The position numbers and the translations under genes were made by a program. 20,882 nucleotides of DNA from Methanosarcina sp. UBA402 (GTDB lineage: Archaea > Halobacteriota > Methanosarcinia > Methanosarcinales > Methanosarcinaceae). Each line of letters opens with the position of its first letter. Position 1 is the stretch's first letter. The notes under the pieces were generated by a model. It was not told where the DNA came from and made no database searches. It saw only the letters and a list, made by a program, of their open reading frames with translations. The stretch covers positions 29,012 to 49,893 of the forward strand of contig DADO01000042.1 in assembly GCA_002509325.1 (NCBI GenBank). Reading direction: 5' to 3'. This document shows positions 14,452 to 20,882 of the stretch, one piece after another.

Positions 14452-16251
14452 TTAGTTCAAATTATTTTGAAATCCCTGTTTAGATATATTATACGCATGC
14501 TTATTTTCGACCCAGAAAGTAATCGAATTATCCTCTTCTAGGTTATAACTAAGGAATTTTTCGGATGTGCTATCGAAAACCTGCGTATTTTTTCCAGCAT
14601 CTATATTTACATTTACAAGGGCAGCAGCACCATTTGTTCGTGCATTAAATGTGACAGAGTGTTCAGTACGTTGAAGGTTCTCAAAGCTGGCATGATATGT
14701 GTTTCGGTTTATTTGACCATACTCATAAAAAGAGACTATGGATATATTATTTGAATCATAATTATCTACCCAGTTTTGAAATTTGGAGCGGCTAATTGAA
14801 TACTTTATAGCTGGGTCCAGATCAAGTTCATGGGTAAAAACCGGATGTACCATACCAGCTCTGGATGTTGTTTCCCACCATTCCCATGTGTCATCGTCCA
14901 GATTCCCAACAGTGTTTTCTGCATGAATTCCCGAATCTCCGTTTCTCCAGAACATCCCCAAGTTTTCATACGCATAAATAGCATGTATAACAGTATCTCT
15001 GTTTCTCATGGAGCACCAGCTTGTTGGTTTTCGCCCTATTTTTTCATAAACGTACGAGTAGCCTTTATCCATTATTTTATATGCTTGCTCAAGTGGGAAG
15101 CTATTCAACTCTTTAGAGTAATGTACTCCTACATCCCATGAATCATTGATGACCAGATTGCGCAAGTATTCAAGGTCCGTTTCACTACACTGCTCAAGGA
15201 GCTCGATATCAAACCATATCGTTCCTTTGTGCTTTTTACTGTTCAGGTAGCGTATGCCCTGTTCGGTTGTATTTCTAACATGCGGCCCATCAAGTCCAAA
15301 AGCTAGCATTCTATTGCTTCCAATCGCAGTTATGAACTTTCTATCTGTTGTCTGGTTTATACTGTATATGTCAACATCCAGGTACGTTCCTTTCCCAATT
15401 ATAAAAGAAGTGATCTTGATGTACCCGTTTGAAAAATCTATATACGGTAATTTCTGCCTGTCGGTGTTATAAAATGGGGTCACTATACAGTTGCCATCTT
15501 TCGTGTAAATAGTGTTTGTTTTATTATACCCATCAAACGTGATCTCAAAATCTGATCTTCCTGCCTCATTCCCAATGCATATGGTTTCAGATCTAATATC
15601 CTCAGAAGAGTCTTTAAAATAGCTTTTTAATATAGTGCTGTTATTTATTTTTTGAATGATCAGCTTTGAACCGGGGCTATTAAGTTCAACAAAACTTTTG
15701 GGATCATCCGTGCTTATATCTATCGAGATTTGGTAGGTACATTTAACCATTGGTATAAGACTACAGATATAAAGAGATCCAGTTCTTCTTGGTTGCTCTC
15801 TATAGTGAATTAGTGGTATGGAAGCGGCTTCACAGAATCTGTAAGCCTCTGAAGATTTAATTAAATCTGCTGTATACTCATTTATTCCGGATTTTAAAAT
15901 AGCGTCTGCAGCTGGTAATAAACTGTTAGGGAAACAGGAACCTCTTGTGACTTTATAGTTTAATTCTTTTGAGATATTGAGAGAAATCTCTGATTTCAGA
16001 GTCCCGTAAAGTGCAGAATATAGTTTGTCATAAATCTTCTTATTACCCTGAAGTTTTGCTATGAAAATATTATTCGGAATACCTTTAGCTTTAGAGTAAT
16101 TTTGTGAAAACAATGTGAGAGTGCCCTGGTCAATATGCTCATGGAGTTTTGGAATAATCTTACCAGGGTAAGCTTTAGCTCCTCCAATATATAAACTGCT
16201 TAAAACAAATAGTGCAGGATGAAATATTTTTTGATGACAACGGCTGTCCAC
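14452..16251 (-). CDS. Large polysaccharide deacetylase-like protein, probably surface glycan related
   Basis: About 599 residues. The middle to C-terminal part (about 300-530) looks like a divergent NodB/polysaccharide deacetylase barrel: AFGLDGPHVRN, then GTIWFDIELLEQ, DVGVHYSKEL, GRKPTSWCSMRNRD, FWRNGDSG, MVHPVFTHELD and ISIVSFYEYGQI. These take the place of the usual Asp, HxxxH, Arg-Pro and His motifs, but the exact catalytic set is not intact by eye. The first ~300 residues and the β-rich tail (AALVNVNIDAGKNTQV) are not recognised. The start is odd: only TTG (16254) or GTG (16251) is available, a stop lies four codons upstream and there is no clear signal peptide, so the 5' end may be lost. 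It lies 77 nt after the methyltransferase gene on the same strand. It is AT-rich compared with the fmd genes. Confidence 0.5.
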   Translation of the reverse strand: MDSRCHQKIFHPALFVLSSLYIGGAKAYPGKIIPKLHEHIDQGTLTLFSQNYSKAKGIPNNIFIAKLQGNKKIYDKLYSALYGTLKSEISLNISKELNYKVTRGSCFPNSLLPAADAILKSGINEYTADLIKSSEAYRFCEAASIPLIHYREQPRRTGSLYICSLIPMVKCTYQISIDISTDDPKSFVELNSPGSKLIIQKINNSTILKSYFKDSSEDIRSETICIGNEAGRSDFEITFDGYNKTNTIYTKDGNCIVTPFYNTDRQKLPYIDFSNGYIKITSFIIGKGTYLDVDIYSINQTTDRKFITAIGSNRMLAFGLDGPHVRNTTEQGIRYLNSKKHKGTIWFDIELLEQCSETDLEYLRNLVINDSWDVGVHYSKELNSFPLEQAYKIMDKGYSYVYEKIGRKPTSWCSMRNRDTVIHAIYAYENLGMFWRNGDSGIHAENTVGNLDDDTWEWWETTSRAGMVHPVFTHELDLDPAIKYSISRSKFQNWVDNYDSNNISIVSFYEYGQINRNTYHASFENLQRTEHSVTFNARTNGAAALVNVNIDAGKNTQVFDSTSEKFLSYNLEEDNSITFWVENKHAYNISKQGFQNNLN

Positions 16252-16328
16252 CAAACCACCACATCAATTTATATCCATTTTCCAATTCGACTCTTTCTGT
16301 TTAATTCAATTCCCGTCTGAACAGCCGT

Positions 16329-17033
16329 TTAAGCCCGAAACATTATTGCATGATATTTGTACTCATAATACATTGAACGTACGTAAATCATTCTAAAACC
16401 GTGCTTATTTGCAATCTCTTCAACTTTGTAGGGGTTGTGGGCAAACCCGAGAATATCTTTGGGATGATTTTTCAGGCTTGCCGATATTATAGTCCGAAAC
16501 TCAAAACCTATTTTGTGTAAAATACTGAGGCAACTTGCATTTCGCGAGAATAGCCCAATTTTCCATAATGGGTACAGGCGTGAGTCCAATAAGTCAAACA
16601 GTACTATTTTGCCTCCTTTATTCAGATACTTTGATGAATTAACAATAAATGCATCAATTTCTTGAAATGTTAAATACTGAATTACTCCGGCTGCAGTTAT
16701 TCGGTCAAAAGATGTATCCAAATTCTCCCAGAGTGTCTCATGGTCAGCAAGGATTAGATCTATGTTTTGACATTTTTTTCTCTCAATTCTTTTACTTGCT
16801 TCCTCAAGCATGGATTGGGAAAAGTCCACTCCTACAAGCTGTTCATACTTCTGAGCATAGTAAGTCAGGAGTTCTGCGGCTCCACACCCAAAATCAAGAA
16901 GCGTACTACCCCCGTCAAGGTGGTATAGTTTTTCCCTTGCTTCCATAGCAAGAAACCCCTCGGATGAACATCTGTGCCCGCCATGCTTTTTATCCTTGAA
17001 AAATTCTTTCCAGATATTTTTTGGTTTTGACAT
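16329..17033 (-). CDS. Class I SAM-dependent methyltransferase
   Basis: A 234-residue cytoplasmic enzyme that transfers a methyl group from S-adenosylmethionine to an unknown acceptor. Motif I is LLDFGCGAAEL at residues 45-55, followed by the acidic strand end VGVDFSQSMLEEA and LILADHETL. Later come a motif-II-like FDRITAAGVIQYL and GGKIVLFDLLD. The N-terminal WKEFFKDKKHGGHRCSSEGFLA segment resembles methyltransferases of polysaccharide and lipid biosynthesis clusters, though the substrate is not indicated. ATG at 17033 has a GGGAG about a dozen bases upstream. It precedes the deacetylase-like gene, and the pair may be co-transcribed. Confidence 0.82.
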   Translation of the reverse strand: MSKPKNIWKEFFKDKKHGGHRCSSEGFLAMEAREKLYHLDGGSTLLDFGCGAAELLTYYAQKYEQLVGVDFSQSMLEEASKRIERKKCQNIDLILADHETLWENLDTSFDRITAAGVIQYLTFQEIDAFIVNSSKYLNKGGKIVLFDLLDSRLYPLWKIGLFSRNASCLSILHKIGFEFRTIISASLKNHPKDILGFAHNPYKVEEIANKHGFRMIYVRSMYYEYKYHAIMFRA

Positions 17034-17400
17034 GTTCTTCGGACTCCCAAATCTTGCTCATTTCTATATATCTTCCCGGATAATCTGTAATTTTAGATAA
17101 ATAATTTTATAACTGTTAATTGAACTGGCTCTTAACTGTAAAAGAGATTAAAAAATTTTAATTTCATACATATGTGTTTAAATATTTATAATTTTCGAAC
17201 TTGAATTATGAGGTCATACATGAAATGACGAGGTTCCTAAAATATTACTTTTCACAATTCAAGTGATTCAAACATAATAACAAAGACTTTTATTGCTAAG
17301 AATGATTATTTGTGTAATGGAGCTAATACAATTATCACTTTGATTCAAATTATAAACATAAAAGTGGACTTTGAAATCAACAATGGTAAATAGATATCCC

Positions 17401-17476
17401 ATAAAAATCACAAATAGATAAGAATAAACACGGATTGAAACCAACTGTCTTTATTTATGTTCATCTGTGATTTTAT
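17401..17476. repeat. Imperfect long inverted repeat, MITE-like
   Basis: Arms at 17401-17428 and 17450-17476 are near-complements (AAAATCACA...AGAATAAA against TTTATTTAT...TGTGATTTT) around a ~21-bp loop. It could be a small dispersed element, a mobile-element end, or a strong hairpin of a transcript. Copy number in the genome cannot be judged here. Confidence 0.5.
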
Positions 17477-17536
17477 TGAGATAGTATGAAAATCGATGCA
17501 TATAAAGCATTTCCTAAAATGAGAAATTTGAAGATA

Positions 17537-17578
17537 TTTTTATTATTCCTTAGCTGCTTTTTATTATTCCTTAGCTGC
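17537..17578. repeat. Perfect 21-bp tandem duplication
   Basis: The unit, which ends TATTATTCCTTAGCTGC, occurs at 17537-17557 and again immediately at 17558-17578 without mismatch. It lies 35 bp before the start of the small gene at 17613, so it may alter that gene's leader or promoter spacing. Confidence 0.8.
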
Positions 17579-17612
17579 TTAATAAGACTACTTTTGAATC
17601 GGATCAATCCCT

Positions 17613-17900
17613 ATGGTCGAGAAAAATATCCCTGAAGAAGTTATTAAAAGCCTGCAATCGGTCTGCCAGTTACATGAGGAGGCGGTCTGCAATCACGATA
17701 AATGCAAGGAGTTTAGCGAAAACCTGTCCTCACTTTTAATCAGGCTCGAGGATATTGAGCTTTATCGGTTGGCTGATAGACTTATGAGCGTTCTTCTGAA
17801 CTGCAAGCCAAAAGAGGCTTCTCACTGTGAGAAAGCAAACCTTGTAGGGGAGATGATGAAAGGGATAACGAAAGAAGCTAAGCGAGCGGCCGGAAAATGA
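17613..17900 (+). CDS. Small helical Cys/His-rich protein of unknown function
   Basis: A 95-residue protein, probably cytoplasmic and mostly helical. It has five cysteines (18, 26, 31, 64, 72) and histidines at 21, 28 and 71. These form CQLH, CNHDKC and SHC clusters that could bind a metal or a cluster. There is no signal peptide or membrane segment. ATG at 17613 has no clear Shine-Dalgarno sequence. It is the only plus-strand gene in the right half and is flanked by minus-strand glycan genes. It is convergent with the deacetylase (94-nt gap). I do not recognise the family. Codon pattern and composition look coding. Confidence 0.6.
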   Translation: MVEKNIPEEVIKSLQSVCQLHEEAVCNHDKCKEFSENLSSLLIRLEDIELYRLADRLMSVLLNCKPKEASHCEKANLVGEMMKGITKEAKRAAGK

Positions 17901-17913
17901 GAAGCTAAGCTTC
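17901..17913 (+). terminator. Weak terminator candidate
   Basis: GAAGC, a 3-nt loop and GCTTC directly after the TGA of the small gene, followed by a T-rich stretch. The stem is only 5 bp, so the call is tentative. Confidence 0.25.
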
Positions 17914-17994
17914 CTTATTTATTGAAGGTGTTTTCCAGGCAGCATTTGCATCATTTCACAGGAGAAAAAGGAGTTGCTTGCTTTTTTCAGTTAA

Positions 17995-18711
17995 TCATTT
18001 ATATTTTTCAAGATTTGCTCTTTCTTGGAGAGTTAAAAAATGGCAGTTTTCAGCTTTTAAGGTACGGATTAGGACTTTAAGATTCTCGAGGGCTTTTTCT
18101 CCAGTATTGAACCTGCAATCCAGGCGTATTGGCATGTTCGACATATCCACGAACTCCCAGGGATGGACAAAGACCACTGGAGCTTTTGAGCGCTTGAGCA
18201 GCGGGAGAAAAAAATCAGGCCGCAGCCTTAGAAAAGAAGAGGTAACTGTGGCAGGAATCCTAATTATCCTGCTTTCTATTTTGCCCTGGAAAAATGGAGG
18301 TTTATATATAGCAAGGGAGGAATCGTACAGGAAACCCTCTTCTTCCAGGAGCTTAAGGTAATTTTTCGGGAACTGGAGATTTGGAGCCCTGAAAGAGACC
18401 AGTTCTCTTTCAAATTGCCTTAGAACCTTTCCAGCCTGTTTAAGAGCGATTCTGGCTTCTGCTATGTCCATACGGTCAAAACGTGCATGGGTATACCCAT
18501 GGCAACCAAGCTCATGTCCTTCTTCAGGAACTCTATATATAAGGTCCGGATACTGTTCAGCCATCACTCCGGTAACGAAGAACGTTGCGCTTATCTCTTC
18601 TTTTTTAAAGAGGTCAAGCAACTTAGGCAGCCCTTCTTCCATGCCTCTCGTGCTTGTAAGCATTGGGGGACAGTCTTCTTCCACATCAACGGTTATTGTG
18701 ATATTTTTCAT
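17995..18711 (-). CDS. Polysaccharide deacetylase (NodB domain)
   Basis: A 238-residue cytoplasmic-looking enzyme (no signal peptide) expected to remove acetyl groups from an N-acetylated sugar or similar substrate. The NodB motifs are complete: TVDVEED at residues 7-13 (catalytic and metal Asp), HGYTH at 71-75 (two metal His), SFRAPN (motif 3) and VFVHPWEF (motif with the late His). ATG at 18711 is chosen because the protein then begins directly with the first β-strand (MKNITITVD). A frame extending to 18747 would overlap the glycosyltransferase more. It overlaps the end of that gene by 26 bp, so the two are coupled. It is the last gene of the flippase-glycosyltransferase-deacetylase operon. 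Confidence 0.88.
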   Translation of the reverse strand: MKNITITVDVEEDCPPMLTSTRGMEEGLPKLLDLFKKEEISATFFVTGVMAEQYPDLIYRVPEEGHELGCHGYTHARFDRMDIAEARIALKQAGKVLRQFERELVSFRAPNLQFPKNYLKLLEEEGFLYDSSLAIYKPPFFQGKIESRIIRIPATVTSSFLRLRPDFFLPLLKRSKAPVVFVHPWEFVDMSNMPIRLDCRFNTGEKALENLKVLIRTLKAENCHFLTLQERANLEKYK

Positions 18712-19816
18712 AAATAACACTTGTATATACCATGCTTGTCTGCTCACATATTAGGTTCCAATCATATTTTGAAAGCTCTCTAAAAGCCTTCCCAGCAAAG
18801 GAAGCCCTCTGGGCTGGATTTTCTATCAGATCCTCAAGATAAGATGAAAACTCGGAAAGGCTGTCTGCAAGGTAGCCATTTACGCCGTTCTTAATAATGT
18901 CCGAGACCCCACTATTATTCATTGCAACAACAGGAACCTTTTTTGACATTGCTTCCAGAATCGAAATTCCAAAAGCCTCATTAACTGAGGGAAGAGCAAA
19001 GATATCTGCCTGCTCCAAATACCCAAGTACTTTTTCCCTTGGAACTTCCCCGGTAAAGTAGAATTTTTCGGATAAACCAGACTTCTCTGCTGTTCTTTCC
19101 AGTTTTTCCCTGAGTGGGCCGTCTCCGACCATTACAAATAACAGATTATCATGTTTTTCCAGAAGTGAAGGGGCGAGGTCTATAATATTCTGGACCCCTT
19201 TCTTTTTTGTCATACGTGCGACTGTGACGACTAGAGTCTTTCCTTTCGTATCTACAGGAAGAGGATCTTTGATCACGCAGCCTTCAGAATCAATGCCATT
19301 AAAAACCCGATAAATAGGTTTTACTGTCATCAGCTTTGAGTCCGTTTTAACTGCCGAACTGACAGCAATTACGGCATCGGCATATTGTAAAAGCAACTTG
19401 CCTGCAAGATATAAAAAATGGCGGTATGGCGTATCTCCGACAAGGGAATGGTTTGTTACTACTACAGGAATTCCAAGTTTTTTGGATGCAAGAAGAGCGC
19501 CCATACCAATAGGAGAATCCAGCCCATGGGGGTTGACAATCTCATAACTTCCGTTCTTCAAAAGGCTGAAGAGCTCTTTATACGCATTTGGCATGAGAAA
19601 ACGACTCTGTCCGGGTAAAGCCCTGCCTTTGACCCTTATAACTGAAACCCCGTCTCGGATACTGTATTCAGGGATGCCTGGATAGCTTCTTGTAATAATG
19701 CTTACCTCATGGCCGTGCATGCTCAGGGTTTTGGCAAGGGTATGCATTGAATACTCGATTCCTCCGACTTTTGGAAAATACCAGTCACTGATCAGTGCAA
19801 TTTTGTATTTTTCCAT
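18686..19816 (-). CDS. Family 4 glycosyltransferase
   Basis: A 376-residue GT-B fold enzyme that transfers a sugar from a nucleotide-sugar to a lipid or glycan acceptor at the cytoplasmic membrane face. The N-terminal domain has SDWYFPKVGGIEYSMHTLAKTL, the acceptor-side loop of GT4 enzymes. The C-terminal domain has VTVARMTKKKGVQNIID, VMVGDGPLREKLE, FTGEVPREKV and the donor motif NEAFGISILEAM (E-x7-E). ATG at 19816 lies inside the end of the flippase-like gene (25-bp overlap), and its own end overlaps the deacetylase. The sugar and product are unknown. Confidence 0.9.
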   Translation of the reverse strand: MEKYKIALISDWYFPKVGGIEYSMHTLAKTLSMHGHEVSIITRSYPGIPEYSIRDGVSVIRVKGRALPGQSRFLMPNAYKELFSLLKNGSYEIVNPHGLDSPIGMGALLASKKLGIPVVVTNHSLVGDTPYRHFLYLAGKLLLQYADAVIAVSSAVKTDSKLMTVKPIYRVFNGIDSEGCVIKDPLPVDTKGKTLVVTVARMTKKKGVQNIIDLAPSLLEKHDNLLFVMVGDGPLREKLERTAEKSGLSEKFYFTGEVPREKVLGYLEQADIFALPSVNEAFGISILEAMSKKVPVVAMNNSGVSDIIKNGVNGYLADSLSEFSSYLEDLIENPAQRASFAGKAFRELSKYDWNLICEQTSMVYTSVIYEKYHNNR

Positions 19817-20754
19817 ATCTTAAATCCCCCATAATGAAACAAGTACACGAATCCTATTGCGCTGCTGAGCCCAAAGGAGATAAAACGCTCAAGGAAGACG
19901 AAGCTGCTTGCTGAAGCGAGTGACAGCCCTAAGTAGAGAAGAACCGGGATAAGACCTCCTTCAACTATCCCAAGCCCCCCAGGAGTAATTGGCAGGCTTC
20001 CAAGCAGCAGGTATAAAATAGAGACTGTTGCAATAAAATGTAGAGGAAGAGGAAGGTTCAGGGATAAAGCAATCAGCTTGAGACGTATTATATCAAGAAC
20101 CCAGACTCCAGAGGATAAAAGCAGAACTGAAATAAAGGAATTATGAAGTTGTCTCCAATTCTCGTAAATTCTCCTGAGAAAGGGAGATAATTTTTCTCGA
20201 AAAACCCATATCAATACTCCTGTTATGAGGAAGACTGAAAGCAATAAATAGGTTGAGCTTAGCGTTAGACTATTTTTCATGGGTAAAAATCTGATCTCTA
20301 GTGAGGGGAATGAGTACAGAACATAAATTAATAAGATAGTAATGGGTATTGCTTCAACCAGCCTTTCGAAGAGAATTGACACGAAAGCATTAGTAAAACT
20401 TATTCCAAACCGCTTGTTAACCCAAAATATCCGGAGTGGTTCGCCTCCAGCCCGGCTTGCCGGAGTTAGATTATTTGCAAATATTCCTCCGAAAATAACG
20501 GGAACAAGATCTGTAGGCTTAAGATTATAACCAAGGCAGGAGAGAACCTTCTGCCAGCGGATTGCGAATAAGTATACACTCAGAAGGTAAACTAAAAATG
20601 CCAGAATAAAATAACGTATTTTAGTTTCACTGAGAATTTTCAAGCTTTCTCCCATGATAGGTACAATATCTCTCCAGTAGATGTGGATCAGAACTACTCC
20701 TGCTGTAAGCAGTAAAAGAGTTGCTATTGCGTTCTTCAAGTTTCTCCGGTTCAA
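19792..20754 (-). CDS. Flippase-like integral membrane protein (LPG synthase TM / UPF0104 family)
   Basis: About 320 residues with some eight hydrophobic helices. The family signature region NNLTPASRAGGEPLRIFWVNKR and the C-terminal LLGSLPITPGGLGIVEGG are clear. Relatives include the membrane part of lysylphosphatidylglycerol synthase and archaeal AglD-type proteins. They are often annotated as flippases or glycan-linked proteins, but biochemical proof is limited. TTG at 20754 is chosen because GAAGGTG stands 5 nt before it; another in-frame TTG at 20796 would add 14 residues and has no comparable ribosome binding site. It is the first gene of the operon; the adjoining glycosyltransferase and deacetylase support a surface-glycan role. 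Confidence 0.83.
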   Translation of the reverse strand: MNRRNLKNAIATLLLLTAGVVLIHIYWRDIVPIMGESLKILSETKIRYFILAFLVYLLSVYLFAIRWQKVLSCLGYNLKPTDLVPVIFGGIFANNLTPASRAGGEPLRIFWVNKRFGISFTNAFVSILFERLVEAIPITILLIYVLYSFPSLEIRFLPMKNSLTLSSTYLLLSVFLITGVLIWVFREKLSPFLRRIYENWRQLHNSFISVLLLSSGVWVLDIIRLKLIALSLNLPLPLHFIATVSILYLLLGSLPITPGGLGIVEGGLIPVLLYLGLSLASASSFVFLERFISFGLSSAIGFVYLFHYGGFKIWKNTKLH

Positions 20755-20882
20755 AAATACACCTTCAAAGGAGCTCTGAGTAATATTATATTGCAAGTAT
20801 GTTTTTTCACTAATTAAAAGTCTGCCTCAATGTGAATTTTTTCCTAAATTGGGTTTGATTTATGCTCATGATCTGGCTACTC
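20755..20882. other. Upstream region of the glycan operon, window end
   Basis: Leader and promoter area of the flippase-like gene. It is AT-rich, with no recognisable TATA box that stands out and no other gene visible before the window ends. Confidence 0.4.

Larger units (their letters stand above)
17034..17612. other. AT-rich divergent intergenic region
   Basis: About 580 bp, very AT-rich, between the minus-strand methyltransferase and a small plus-strand gene. No gene is supported. It contains a long imperfect inverted repeat (17401-17476) and a 21-bp tandem duplication (17537-17578). Promoters for both flanking genes should be here, but no single TATA box can be chosen among the many A/T runs. 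Confidence 0.55.

Noticed and set aside
1..20882. CRISPR arrays, tRNA or rRNA genes, complete insertion sequences
   Set aside because: I saw no regularly spaced repeats, cloverleaf-like segments, rRNA sequence or transposase genes in the window.

Overview
The window is archaeal and almost certainly from a Methanosarcina species. The evidence is a complete six-gene formylmethanofuran dehydrogenase operon in the order E-F-A-C-D-B, the order described for the molybdenum enzyme (Fmd) of Methanosarcina barkeri. It is supported by a surface protein with a PGF-CTERM sorting tail, archaeal TATA-like promoters, AT-rich intergenic DNA and strong GAGGTGA-type ribosome binding sites. The exact species cannot be read from the sequence alone.

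Layout. Bases 1-1320 (minus) hold the N-terminal two thirds of a CopB-type copper-transporting P-type ATPase that runs off the left edge. Divergent from it, 1709-6139 (plus) is a molybdate uptake cluster: binding lipoprotein, permease, ATPase, the NadC-like protein ModD, and a DUF364 protein of a family proposed to chelate heavy metals. A secreted two-repeat PGF-CTERM protein follows at 6207-7253 (minus). The fmdEFACDB operon occupies 7736-13701 (minus) and ends in a clear hairpin/T-tract terminator. An AT-rich stretch without convincing intact genes (13783-14451) holds the fmd promoter region, short repeats and possible gene remnants. From 14452 to the right edge most genes relate to cell-surface glycans: a large deacetylase-like protein, a SAM methyltransferase, a small Cys/His-rich protein (plus), then an overlapping operon of flippase-like membrane protein, family 4 glycosyltransferase and NodB-type polysaccharide deacetylase.

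How it fits together. Molybdate imported by ModABC can supply the molybdopterin cofactor of Fmd, which catalyses the first step of methanogenesis from CO2 and runs in reverse during methyl oxidation. The most notable observation is a perfect palindrome upstream of fmdE (13759-13782: CGTTATGT, 8-bp spacer, ACATAACG). A 24-bp element with the same left half and spacing, and 6 of 8 right-half bases, lies just upstream of modA (1657-1680). Both resemble the bacterial ModE molybdate-repressor operator, which suggests one molybdate-responsive regulator controls both the importer and the Mo enzyme. No regulator gene is visible in the window.
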